Positions 1-5,735 are shown, counted from the stretch's first letter. The stretch is DNA of 6,834 bases from UMGS1370 sp963557065 (GCA_963557065.1 CAUWCT010000097.1:1-6834); one strand, 5' to 3'. Numbers and translations: made by a program. Notes: generated by a model from the letters alone, not told the origin.

Positions 1-57
1 AATGAACAAAAAGAAAACGACGGAATTTTCATAGTACTACGACGGAAGACGGGCTGA
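1..57 (+). CDS. possible 3' tail of an upstream gene (partial)
   Basis: Frame 1 is open from the left edge to a TGA at 55-57 and reads NEQKENDGIFIVLRRKTG. The other two forward frames stop at once or give only a 10-codon ORF. Eighteen codons are too few to recognise a family, and an open stretch of this length occurs by chance. It could equally be non-coding sequence upstream of the thiamine operon. Confidence 0.13.
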   Translation, partial: NEQKENDGIFIVLRRKTG

Positions 58-94
58 GAAAAAATAAACCGATACCCAAGGCGATAGGAGTTCT

Positions 95-111
95 GTCTTT
101 TTAGAAAAGAC
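95..111 (+). repeat. short perfect inverted repeat abutting the thi promoter -35
   Basis: GTCTTTT (95-101) and AAAAGAC (105-111) are perfect 7-nt complements separated by TAG, and they end directly against the -35 hexamer at 112. It could be a small operator, or a weak terminator for an upstream transcript, since the downstream bases are only moderately T-rich (TTGTATTTCCC). The symmetry is seen in the sequence. The role is not known. Confidence 0.35.
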
Positions 112-140
112 TTGTATTTCCCAAAAACCAGGTATATAAT
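112..140 (+). promoter_or_regulatory. sigma-A type promoter of the thi operon
   Basis: A consensus TATAAT lies at 135-140, with TTGTAT at 112-117 as the -35 and exactly 17 bp between them. The -35 is weak (TTG plus non-consensus bases) but the -10 is perfect. The expected start of transcription is near 146-148, a few bases before the riboswitch P1 strand, which is where a riboswitch-controlled transcript should begin. Confidence 0.7.
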
Positions 141-151
141 ATTACAAAAAT

Positions 152-245
152 AAATACAGGGGAGCTTGTGACGACAGGCTGAGAGGAAGGTATCACCTTC
201 GACCCTTATACCTGATGTGGATAATGCCACCGTAGGAAAAGATTT
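152..245 (+). promoter_or_regulatory. TPP riboswitch (THI element) controlling thiW-thiC
   Basis: The conserved TPP aptamer pieces appear in order: GGGGAGC at 159-165, CTGAGA at 179-184 in the pyrimidine-sensing arm, a variable P3 hairpin (GAAGGT 186-191 with ACCTTC 195-200), CTGAT at 212-216, GGATAATGCC at 219-228 with the P5 stem GTGG/CCAC (217-220 with 227-230), and GTAGG at 232-236. AAAT (152-155) and ATTT (242-245) can close a short, weak P1. An intrinsic terminator follows within 10 nt, so control is most likely at transcription elongation: bound TPP leads to termination and low TPP leads to read-through into the thiamine genes. The outer boundaries depend on where P1 is drawn and may be off by several nucleotides. 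Confidence 0.96.
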
Positions 246-254
246 TAATCTATT

Positions 255-292
255 ACAGGAGGATACCATAAAAGGGATCTTCCTGTTTTTTT
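255..292 (+). terminator. intrinsic terminator, expression platform of the TPP riboswitch
   Basis: ACAGGAGGATACC (255-267) pairs with GGGATCTTCCTGT (274-286): 12 pairs including one G-U, with one A/G mismatch. The loop is 6 nt, and an uninterrupted run of seven T (286-292) follows. This is a textbook Rho-independent terminator directly after the aptamer and 128 nt ahead of thiW, so it is a regulated leader terminator and not the end of an upstream gene. Confidence 0.92.
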
Positions 293-317
293 ATCTTTTG
301 AGAAGGGAGGAAAAGAA

Positions 318-406
318 ATCCACTTATTTGTGGGACTGAGGGGGAGCGCCTTAAGATAGCAGCCCCATTTTTGGAAACGTTGCTGAATACGGCCGTTTCC
401 TGTTTT
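318..406 (+). promoter_or_regulatory. structured leader between terminator and thiW (three hairpins)
   Basis: After the riboswitch terminator, three more hairpins can form in a row. CCAC 320-323 pairs with GTGG 330-333. GGGG 341-344 pairs with CCCC 363-366, with inner GC/GC pairs, and is followed by ATTTTT. GGAAACG 373-379 pairs with CGTTTCC 394-400 and is followed by TGTTTT. The last two resemble weak terminators, and the third ends just before the thiW ribosome binding site (AAAAGGAG 408-415). I do not recognise a known riboswitch or T-box here. The pairings are read by eye, without folding energies. Confidence 0.35.
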
Positions 407-420
407 GAAAAGGAGTTTTT

Positions 421-927
421 ATGAAAAAAAACAAATCGAATATCAAAAAGATGGTGCTGTGTGCCATTTTCGCCGGTATGGCATTTGTCTTAAATACCTT
501 CGTGTATTTTCCTTCAATGGCCCCATTTCAGCATTTTGTGGATGTGATAGCCGCTGTGTTTCTGGGACCCTGGTGGGCTTGTCTCAGTGCATTCTTATGT
601 GGTGTTATGCGTATGATGTCCGGCAGAACCATCCAGGCTGTTACTGGTGCTGTCTTTGGACCTGTTTTGGGTGGTCTTTTGTGGAGAAAAACAAAAAATA
701 TCTACCTGGTCTGTGTTGGTGAGATTATTGGAACAGGACTTTTTGGCGCGTTGGCTTCCTATCCGCTGATGAGGTGGTTTTATGGATTGGATATTCGGAA
801 TCCACTGTATTATATCCCATTTTATATTCCCTCGGCGGTAGTTGGCGGATTTATGGGTGTGATGGCGCTAATCATTCTGAAACGTTCAAAGGTACTGGAG
901 CACTTTTTGGCAGAAATGGAGCAATAA
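421..927 (+). CDS. thiW: ThiW, thiazole-specific ECF transporter S-component
   Basis: This is an integral membrane substrate-binding subunit of an energy-coupling-factor transporter, expected to bind hydroxyethylthiazole and work with shared EcfA/EcfA'/EcfT subunits encoded elsewhere. The 168-residue length fits the ThiW family. Hydrophobic segments lie at about 10-29, 38-60, 72-88, 93-116 and 132-153. The family signature APFQHFVDVIAAVFLGPWWA begins at residue 34, followed by the SxxR-type loop and the glycine-rich TGAVFGPVLGGLLW. AAAAGGAG at 408-415 lies 5 nt before the ATG; an upstream TTG at 405 opens only a different frame. It is the first gene of the TPP-regulated operon and sits 2 nt before thiM, the kinase for the same substrate, which supports thiazole over thiamine or HMP as cargo. 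The substrate is inferred from family and context. Confidence 0.93.
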   Translation: MKKNKSNIKKMVLCAIFAGMAFVLNTFVYFPSMAPFQHFVDVIAAVFLGPWWACLSAFLCGVMRMMSGRTIQAVTGAVFGPVLGGLLWRKTKNIYLVCVGEIIGTGLFGALASYPLMRWFYGLDIRNPLYYIPFYIPSAVVGGFMGVMALIILKRSKVLEHFLAEMEQ

Positions 928-929
928 GG

Positions 930-1754
930 ATGGATTTTGAAAAGGTTTTGACAGCGGTACGGCATAGAAAACCACTGGTGCAGTGTATTACTAATTTTGT
1001 CACAGTTAATGATTGCGCCAATATGATTTTGGCTTGTGGTGGAAGTCCAACCATGGCAAGCCACCCTCTGGAAGTAGAAGAAGCTGTCAGCAATGTACAG
1101 GCACTGGTGTGCAACATGGGAGCTATAAACAATATTGATTCGATGATATTGGCAGGTAAGGAAGCCAATCGAATAGGAAAACCGGTAATCCTTGATCCGG
1201 TGGGAGCCGGAGGAACCCGGCTTCGCAGGGAAAACGCAAAGCGGCTTCTCAATAATGTTCATTTTACTGTGATTCGGGGAAACGCTTCTGAAATTCGCTA
1301 TCTGGCAGGACAGCAGGTTACTGGCAAAGGTGTGGATGTAAGCGATTTGGATGAGATTACAGAGGATAATTTAGATGCTGTGATTTCTATGGCAGCAGAT
1401 TTGGCGAAGGAGTTGGAGACGGTAATTGCCATTTCCGGAAAAATTGATGTGGTTTCAAATGGTAAAGAAAGTTGTGTTTTGCGAAATGGCTGTGCTACCA
1501 TGTCTCAGATTACTGGCAGCGGCTGCATGCTGACATCTTTGATTGGTGCATTTTGCGGTGCTTGTGAAGATTCTTTTTTTGCAGCATGTGCTGCCATGGG
1601 AGTTATGGGGATCAGCGGTGAGATTGCTGAAGAAAAACGGCTGTGCAATGGAACTGGAAATGCTACATTTCGGAATGATTTGATTGATGCAGTATTTAAT
1701 CTGAGGGAACAACAATTAAAAAAAGGAGTATATTATGAGATTTACAAAAGATGA
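930..1754 (+). CDS. thiM: hydroxyethylthiazole kinase
   Basis: ThiM (EC 2.7.1.50) phosphorylates 4-methyl-5-(2-hydroxyethyl)thiazole with ATP in the cytoplasm, a salvage step that feeds ThiE. The 274-residue ribokinase-like protein shows PLVQCITNFVTVNDCAN (15-31) and GGSPTM (37-42) at the substrate site, NMG (62-64), LDPVGAGGT (88-96), IRGNASEI (115-122), the catalytic/anion-hole loop TGSGCMLT (195-202) with Cys199, and the C-terminal GTGNATFRNDLIDAVFNL. The ATG at 930 was chosen because GGAG at 918-921 lies 8 nt upstream and the known family N-terminus begins about here. An in-frame upstream ATG at 774 would place 52 unrelated residues inside thiW. The gene starts 2 nt after the thiW stop, and its 3' end overlaps thiE by 20 nt. 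No key residue appears to be missing. Confidence 0.97.
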   Translation: MDFEKVLTAVRHRKPLVQCITNFVTVNDCANMILACGGSPTMASHPLEVEEAVSNVQALVCNMGAINNIDSMILAGKEANRIGKPVILDPVGAGGTRLRRENAKRLLNNVHFTVIRGNASEIRYLAGQQVTGKGVDVSDLDEITEDNLDAVISMAADLAKELETVIAISGKIDVVSNGKESCVLRNGCATMSQITGSGCMLTSLIGAFCGACEDSFFAACAAMGVMGISGEIAEEKRLCNGTGNATFRNDLIDAVFNLREQQLKKGVYYEIYKR

Positions 1755-2394
1755 TATTCGCAGGGGGATGCTTCTCTATGCTGTGACGGACCGGAGCTGG
1801 CTGAAAGAAGGGCAAGAGCTTTGGTCTGTTTGTGAGGACATCTTGAACAACGGGGCAACCTTTCTTCAGATTCGTGAAAAAGATTTGGATGCAGATGCTT
1901 TTCAGACAGAAGCTGTAAAACTAAAGGAACTGTGCATTCGCCGCAAGATTCCCTATGTGGTCAATGATAGTGTGGAAATCGCTCTGGCGGTTGATGCAGA
2001 TGGTGTTCATGTGGGGCAGTCCGATATAAAAGGTCGGGATATTCGTGGTATAATTGGTGAAACCAAAATTTTAGGAATCTCTGCAGGAACCGTAGAGGAA
2101 GCGATTGCCGCAGAAAATGCAGGAGCAGACTATATCGGCGTTGGCGCCGTATTTGGAACCAATACTAAGAAAGATGCCCGCAGCCTGACAGTAGAAAAAC
2201 TGAAAGAAATTACAAGCGCGGTTTCTATACCTGTGGTTGCCATTGGCGGTATCAATGATAAAAATCTGATGGAATTATCCGGCAGCGGTGTAGATGGTGT
2301 GGCAGTAGTATCTGCCATCTTTGCATCTGAAGATCCTGGTAAGGCAACTGCCAGACTTTTGGAACTTTCCAAGGAGATGGTTGCTCATGGATAA
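1735..2394 (+). CDS. thiE: thiamine phosphate synthase
   Basis: ThiE (EC 2.5.1.3) is a TIM-barrel enzyme that couples HMP-PP to thiazole phosphate, giving thiamine monophosphate and pyrophosphate. Visible motifs in the 219 residues are LYAVTDR (14-20), LQIREK (44-49, pyrophosphate binding), VVNDSVEIA (76-84), DGVHVGQSD (89-97, with Asp97 as likely Mg ligand), ILGISAGTVEEA (112-123), ADYIGVGAVFGTNTKKDA (131-148, the phosphate/substrate loop), VAIGGI (168-173) and GVAVVSAIF (188-196, thiazole phosphate site). The pattern fits ThiE and not TenI, because the QIREK and TKKDA loops are intact. The start is supported by an A-rich AAAGGAG about 7 nt upstream, inside the end of thiM. The 20-nt overlap with thiM and 8-nt overlap with the next gene suggest coupled translation. 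Confidence 0.97.
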   Translation: MRFTKDDIRRGMLLYAVTDRSWLKEGQELWSVCEDILNNGATFLQIREKDLDADAFQTEAVKLKELCIRRKIPYVVNDSVEIALAVDADGVHVGQSDIKGRDIRGIIGETKILGISAGTVEEAIAAENAGADYIGVGAVFGTNTKKDARSLTVEKLKEITSAVSIPVVAIGGINDKNLMELSGSGVDGVAVVSAIFASEDPGKATARLLELSKEMVAHG

Positions 2395-3019
2395 GCAATT
2401 TGCCATTTTCGATATGGATGGGACACTGATAGATTCCATGATTTTCTGGAAAAATCTCGCATCGGAATACTTAAATAGCAAGAAAATAAAGCAGATTCCG
2501 GAAGATATTCTGGAACACATCAAGCCTATGACCATGTCTGAATCCGCAGCTTTATTTCAACGGGAATTTAGCCTGTCGGGAAATCTGGAAGCAGAAATGA
2601 ATGCCATGATGGATGAACATTACAAGAACGATATTCCGTTGAAACCCGGTGTAAGGGAGTACCTTCAGATACTGAAAAACAGAGGTGTCCGAATGTGTGT
2701 TGCATCGGCCACAGCAGAGTATCTGATGGAATCCTGTTTGAGACGTTTGGGAGTGCTGGAATACTTTGAATTTCTGATTTCCTGCGAAACAGTGGGAAGT
2801 GGGAAGAACAGTCCCATTATCTACCATGAGGCCGCCAGAAGGCTGAATGCTTTGCCGGAAGAGATCGCTGTTTATGAGGATGCTCTGTATGCGGTGCAGA
2901 CAGCCAAAGATGCAGGATATTATGTCGTTGCTGTGTATGATAACAGTTCTGCTAAAAATTGGAGGATAATAGAGAAAATCGCAGATAAAATTATTCTGAA
3001 CTGGGAGGAAACAACATGA
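2387..3019 (+). CDS. HAD-family phosphatase, probable thiamine-monophosphate phosphatase
   Basis: This is a subfamily IA haloacid-dehalogenase phosphatase of 210 residues. Motif I is FDMDGTLID with nucleophile Asp9 and acid/base Asp11. A helical C1 cap spans about 16-85. Motif II is ASAT (106-109), the motif III lysine is probably Lys140 (GSGKNSP), and motif IV is YEDALYAVQTAKDAG with Glu164-Asp165. The ATG at 2387 was chosen because it places motif I at residue 9, has AAGGAG at 2371-2376, and overlaps the thiE stop by 8 nt; the longer in-frame start at 2321 lies inside thiE. HAD proteins clustered with thiamine genes in Clostridia, including one from Dorea, are known to dephosphorylate thiamine monophosphate, so that thiamine can then be pyrophosphorylated. 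The assignment of this member is inferred from family plus position. Sequence alone does not exclude another phosphate ester, such as a beta-phosphoglucomutase-like substrate. Confidence 0.85.
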   Translation: MDKQFAIFDMDGTLIDSMIFWKNLASEYLNSKKIKQIPEDILEHIKPMTMSESAALFQREFSLSGNLEAEMNAMMDEHYKNDIPLKPGVREYLQILKNRGVRMCVASATAEYLMESCLRRLGVLEYFEFLISCETVGSGKNSPIIYHEAARRLNALPEEIAVYEDALYAVQTAKDAGYYVVAVYDNSSAKNWRIIEKIADKIILNWEETT

Positions 3020-3312
3020 GTGCAAGTATAGCGATTCAAGTTTTACCAAAAGTCGAAACCGATGCAGAAGTTTGCCGTATTGTAGATGATGTGATTGCCT
3101 ACATACAAGGTACTGGACTGACCTGTCAGGTAGGGGCCTTTGAAACTACCATTGAAGGCGATAACTTTGACGAACTGATGGATATTGCCAGGGAGTGCCT
3201 GAAGATTGCGGTTCGTTCCGGTTCGCCTAAAGTTTCTGCGTATATCAAAGCAGTATATTGTCCAGATGGAGACATTCTTACAATTCAACAAAAAACAGGA
3301 AAATATCAGTAA
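3016..3312 (+). CDS. MTH1187/YkoF-type thiamine-binding protein
   Basis: This is a 98-residue member of the thiamine-binding (formerly DUF77/UPF0045) family, which folds as a ferredoxin-like domain and binds thiamine or its HMP moiety at an oligomer interface. Recognisable parts are ASIAIQVLPKV (3-13), the helix with VDDVIAYIQGTGL (23-35), and the strongly conserved FETTIEGDNFDELM (42-55), followed by SAYIKAVYC. There is no signal peptide, so it is cytoplasmic. The ATG overlaps the HAD stop as ATGA, with GGGAGG at 3003-3008 giving 7-nt spacing, so translation is coupled. Relatives can sit beside HMP/thiamine ABC transporters, but no transporter other than ThiW is here. Its role is therefore uncertain: intracellular ligand binding, buffering, or support of the phosphatase. 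Confidence 0.88.
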   Translation: MSASIAIQVLPKVETDAEVCRIVDDVIAYIQGTGLTCQVGAFETTIEGDNFDELMDIARECLKIAVRSGSPKVSAYIKAVYCPDGDILTIQQKTGKYQ

Positions 3313-3317
3313 AAGAA

Positions 3318-3350
3318 AGCGGCGCATTGGGGGCACCACCTTATGCCGCT
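3318..3350 (+). promoter_or_regulatory. hairpin in the gap before thiD
   Basis: AGCGGCGCAT (3318-3327) pairs with ATGCCGCT (3343-3350), leaving one bulged base and a 15-nt G/C-rich loop. It begins six bases after the thiamine-binding protein stop. No T-tract follows (ATATAAAAC), so it is unlikely to be a strong terminator. An RNA processing or stability element dividing the operon into two messages is possible. No convincing promoter was found between it and thiD. Confidence 0.45.
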
Positions 3351-3387
3351 ATATAAAACGATGCTGAAACACGAAGGAGATACAAAA

Positions 3388-4209
3388 ATGATGAAAATGA
3401 AAACAGCATTGACCATTGCAGGAAGCGACTGCAGTGGAGGCGCCGGTATTCAAGCCGATCTAAAAACAATGACCATGAATGGTGTTTATGGCATGAGTGC
3501 AATTACAGCACTCACAGCGCAAAACACAACCGGTGTAAAGGCAATCCAGGAATCAACGCCTGAATTTTTGAAACAGCAAATTGATGTAATATTTGAAGAT
3601 ATCTACCCTGATGCAGTCAAGATAGGCATGGTTTCTTCCAGCGAACTAATTCATGTAATAGTGGATAGACTGAAATGGTATCATGCAAAAAATGTGGTTG
3701 TTGACCCTGTGATGGTGGCAACATCAGGATCTGCCCTGATGAAAGACAATGCTGTGCAGATACTTATCGATGAATTGCTGCCAATAGCAGCACTGGCAAC
3801 TCCCAATATTCCGGAAGCTGAAATTCTCTCCGGTCTTATCATTAAGACAGAAGATGATATGCTAAGGGCTGCGAAACGGATTGGTGATAGTTATCATTGT
3901 GCGGTTTTATTAAAAGGCGGTCACAGTATTAACGATTCAAACGATCTGCTCTATGCAAACGGAGAACTGGTGTGGTTTAAAGGAAAACGCATCAACAATC
4001 CGAATACACATGGAACAGGCTGTACACTTTCAAGTGCCATAGCTTCCAATCTTGCCAAGGGATTTACTCTTGTTGAATCTGTACAAAGAGCAAAAGATTA
4101 CATTTCCGGTGCATTGACTGCTATGTTGGATTTGGGCAAAGGTTCCGGTCCAATGAAACATAATTTTGACTTGACATCGGATTTTTCTAAAGAAAAAGAA
4201 TCGGTTTGA
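3388..4209 (+). CDS. thiD: hydroxymethylpyrimidine/phosphomethylpyrimidine kinase
   Basis: ThiD (EC 2.7.1.49 and 2.7.4.7) phosphorylates HMP and HMP-P to HMP-PP, the pyrimidine donor for ThiE. The 273-residue ribokinase-like sequence has ALTIAGSDCSGGAGIQADLKT at about 7-27, including the pyrimidine site, then KIGMV (78-82), VVVDPVMVATSG (103-114), ATPNIPEAEIL (137-147), LLKGGH (174-179) and the anion-hole/catalytic loop HGTGCTLSSAIA (208-219) with Cys212. The start at 3388 has GAAGGAG at 3373-3379 with 8-nt spacing. An in-frame ATG at 3343 adds 15 non-family residues, lies inside the hairpin and has no ribosome binding site. The adjacent MM at 3388/3391 leaves the exact first Met open by one codon. 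ThiC, which supplies its substrate, starts 15 nt after the stop. Confidence 0.97.
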   Translation: MMKMKTALTIAGSDCSGGAGIQADLKTMTMNGVYGMSAITALTAQNTTGVKAIQESTPEFLKQQIDVIFEDIYPDAVKIGMVSSSELIHVIVDRLKWYHAKNVVVDPVMVATSGSALMKDNAVQILIDELLPIAALATPNIPEAEILSGLIIKTEDDMLRAAKRIGDSYHCAVLLKGGHSINDSNDLLYANGELVWFKGKRINNPNTHGTGCTLSSAIASNLAKGFTLVESVQRAKDYISGALTAMLDLGKGSGPMKHNFDLTSDFSKEKESV

Positions 4210-4224
4210 AAGGAAGAAAAAGCA

Positions 4225-5529
4225 ATGAGAAATTATACAACACAAATGGATGCCGCAAAACAGGGAATTATTACACCAGAAATGAAGGCTGTCGCTGCTA
4301 AAGAATACAGAACAGAGGAGGAAATTCGTGACCTTGTTGCCAAAGGACAGGTTGCCATCTGTGCAAACAAACGCCATACCTGTATTAGTCCCAACGGTGT
4401 CGGCTCTATGCTCCGTACCAAGATCAATGTAAACCTTGGTGTATCCCGCGACTGCAAGGATTATGATGCTGAAATGCAAAAAGTAATGGCGGCTGTCAAC
4501 ATGGGAGCAGAAGCGATTATGGATCTTTCCTCTCATGGTAATACGCAGCCATTTCGCAGAAAACTGACTTCGGAATGTCCTGCCATGATTGGAACAGTTC
4601 CTGTATATGACAGCGTCATTCATTATCAGAGAGACCTTGCTGCCCTTACTGCAAGGGATTTTATTGATGTGATTCGCCTTCATGCAGAAGACGGTGTGGA
4701 TTTTGTAACTCTGCATTGCGGCATTACCCGAAAGACTATCGAGCAAATCAAAAAGCACAAGAGAAAAATGAATATCGTCTCTCGCGGCGGTTCCCTTGTT
4801 TTTGCATGGATGAGTATGACAGGAGAAGAAAATCCTTTCTACGAATACTTTGACGAAATCCTTGATATTTGCCGCAAATACGATGTAACTATTTCTCTGG
4901 GGGATGCCTGCCGCCCGGGATGTCTTGCTGACGGCAGTGATGTATGCCAGATAGAGGAACTTGTTCGTCTCGGTGAACTGACAAAACGTGCATGGGAAAA
5001 GGATGTTCAGGTTATGGTAGAAGGCCCTGGACATATGCCTATGGATCAGATAGAAGCTAATATGAAAATGCAGCAAACTATTTGTATGGGTGCTCCTTTT
5101 TATGTTCTCGGTCCCATCGTAACCGATATTGCTCCCGGATATGACCATATTACATCTGCAATTGGCGGTGCGATTGCTGCAGCAAGCGGAGCTGCATTTC
5201 TTTGCTATGTAACTCCGGCAGAGCATTTGGCGCTTCCGAATGTAGAGGATGTAAAGCAGGGGATTATTGCTTCACGTATTGCGGCACATGCTGCTGATAT
5301 TGCAAAGAAAGTACCGCATGCAAGAGATATTGATGATCAGATGGCAGATGCGAGAAGAACTTTTGATTGGGAAAAGCAGTGGAAATGTTCGATTGACCCA
5401 GAAACAGCGAAAGCCATTCGTGACAGTCGTGCTCCTGAACAGGAGGACAGTTGTTCAATGTGCGGCAAGTTCTGTGCTGTCAGAAGCATGAATAAGGCTC
5501 TGAATGGGGAGTATATTGATATTTTGTAA
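4225..5529 (+). CDS. thiC: phosphomethylpyrimidine synthase (HMP-P synthase), short form
   Basis: ThiC (EC 4.1.99.17) is a radical SAM enzyme that rearranges aminoimidazole ribotide into HMP-P. At 434 residues it is the short form that lacks the N-terminal domain of proteobacterial and plant ThiC, as is usual in anaerobic Firmicutes and archaea. Visible segments are AICANKRHTCISPNGVGSMLRTKINVNLG (from residue 49), NMGAEAIMDLSSHGN, IGTVPVYDSV, TLHCGI, SRGGSL, SLGDACRPGCLADGSD, VMVEGPGHMPMDQI and TDIAPGYDHITSAIGGAIAA, all typical of the active-site barrel. The C-terminal 4Fe-4S motif is CSMCGKFCAVR, Cys410, Cys413 and Cys417; as read, the last two cysteines are separated by three residues and not the four of the textbook CX2CX4C. 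AAAGGAAG lies about 8-10 nt upstream of the ATG. It is the last gene of the operon. Confidence 0.97.
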   Translation: MRNYTTQMDAAKQGIITPEMKAVAAKEYRTEEEIRDLVAKGQVAICANKRHTCISPNGVGSMLRTKINVNLGVSRDCKDYDAEMQKVMAAVNMGAEAIMDLSSHGNTQPFRRKLTSECPAMIGTVPVYDSVIHYQRDLAALTARDFIDVIRLHAEDGVDFVTLHCGITRKTIEQIKKHKRKMNIVSRGGSLVFAWMSMTGEENPFYEYFDEILDICRKYDVTISLGDACRPGCLADGSDVCQIEELVRLGELTKRAWEKDVQVMVEGPGHMPMDQIEANMKMQQTICMGAPFYVLGPIVTDIAPGYDHITSAIGGAIAAASGAAFLCYVTPAEHLALPNVEDVKQGIIASRIAAHAADIAKKVPHARDIDDQMADARRTFDWEKQWKCSIDPETAKAIRDSRAPEQEDSCSMCGKFCAVRSMNKALNGEYIDIL

Positions 5530-5626
5530 GAGGATAAGATGGACAATTTTGTTATTGCGGCGGTGCTGATATAAATAATTGACAGCTGCTCTGAATAAGG
5601 GGACCTTCTGATTATATAAAACATAA
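5530..5626 (+). other. intergenic region after thiC with no clear terminator
   Basis: No GC-rich hairpin with a T-run is visible after the thiC stop. A consensus TTGACA occurs at 5579-5584, but no -10 lies at 16-18 bp; TATAAA at 5615-5620 is 30 bp away. An 11-codon ATG ORF at 5539 is not credible as a gene on its own. AAGG and CCTT (5598-5607) form only a trivial palindrome. I see no recognisable function in this stretch. Confidence 0.4.
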
Positions 5627-5681
5627 AATGAATTGGGATGAACCTTGCAACAAAAAAGTGGCTGTGATAAAATTTAGGCAT
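5627..5681 (+). repeat. direct repeat copy 1, containing the rpn promoter
   Basis: Positions 5642-5681 are identical over 40 bp to 6744-6783. Similarity extends leftwards: AATGAATTGGGATGA (5627-5641) matches AATGAATGGGATGA (6726-6739), with one base inserted and the following TTAG absent. After the 40 bp only ATA remains in common following one mismatch. The repeat distance is 1102 bp and spans the whole rpn gene. The shared left flank corresponds to the last codons of the small ORF that precedes copy 2. Confidence 0.95.
5645..5673 (+). promoter_or_regulatory. strong extended -10 promoter for rpn
   Basis: TTGCAA (5645-5650), 17 bp, then TAAAAT (5668-5673), preceded by TG at -15/-14 (TGATAAAAT), give a near-consensus sigma-A promoter with an extended -10. 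The expected start lies around 5680, leaving a 5' leader of about 55 nt before the rpn ATG. The whole promoter sits in the 40-bp repeat. Confidence 0.75.
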
Positions 5682-5688
5682 GATAGGG

Positions 5689-5702
5689 GAAGTGTATACT
5701 TC
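5689..5702 (+). repeat. small palindrome in the rpn leader
   Basis: GAAGT (5689-5693) and ACTTC (5698-5702) are complementary around GTAT, downstream of the predicted rpn transcription start. It could be an operator or an mRNA hairpin, but five pairs are too few to call. It is absent from the leader after repeat copy 2. Confidence 0.25.
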
Positions 5703-5735
5703 TGATAAAAACAGGCAGAGAAAGGAAGAGCAGAC

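Noticed and set aside
54..59. CTGAGA with flanking GGG (51-53) and CCC (75-77), resembling half of a second TPP aptamer
   Set aside because: No CTGAT, GGATAATGCC or GTAGG elements follow before the promoter at 112, and it lies upstream of the only convincing promoter. Probably coincidence or a far-decayed relic.
774..929. Upstream in-frame start that would extend ThiM by 52 residues
   Set aside because: The extension lies inside thiW, does not look like ThiM and lacks a ribosome binding site. ATG 930 has GGAG at 8 nt.
872..1262. Minus-strand open frames opposite thiM
   Set aside because: Shadows of thiM; translations look like antisense of conserved kinase motifs.
3343..3387. Longer ThiD start at 3343
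   Set aside because: No ribosome binding site, sits inside a hairpin stem, and adds residues not seen in the family. ATG 3388 has GAAGGAG at 8 nt.
4030..5226. 398-codon open frame on the minus strand across thiD and thiC
   Set aside because: It is a shadow of two strongly supported genes on the other strand. Its translation is rich in Cys, His, Ser and Phe, with no recognisable domain.
5579..5620. Consensus TTGACA after thiC as a promoter
   Set aside because: The only TATAAA-like -10 is 30 bp away, far beyond usable spacing.
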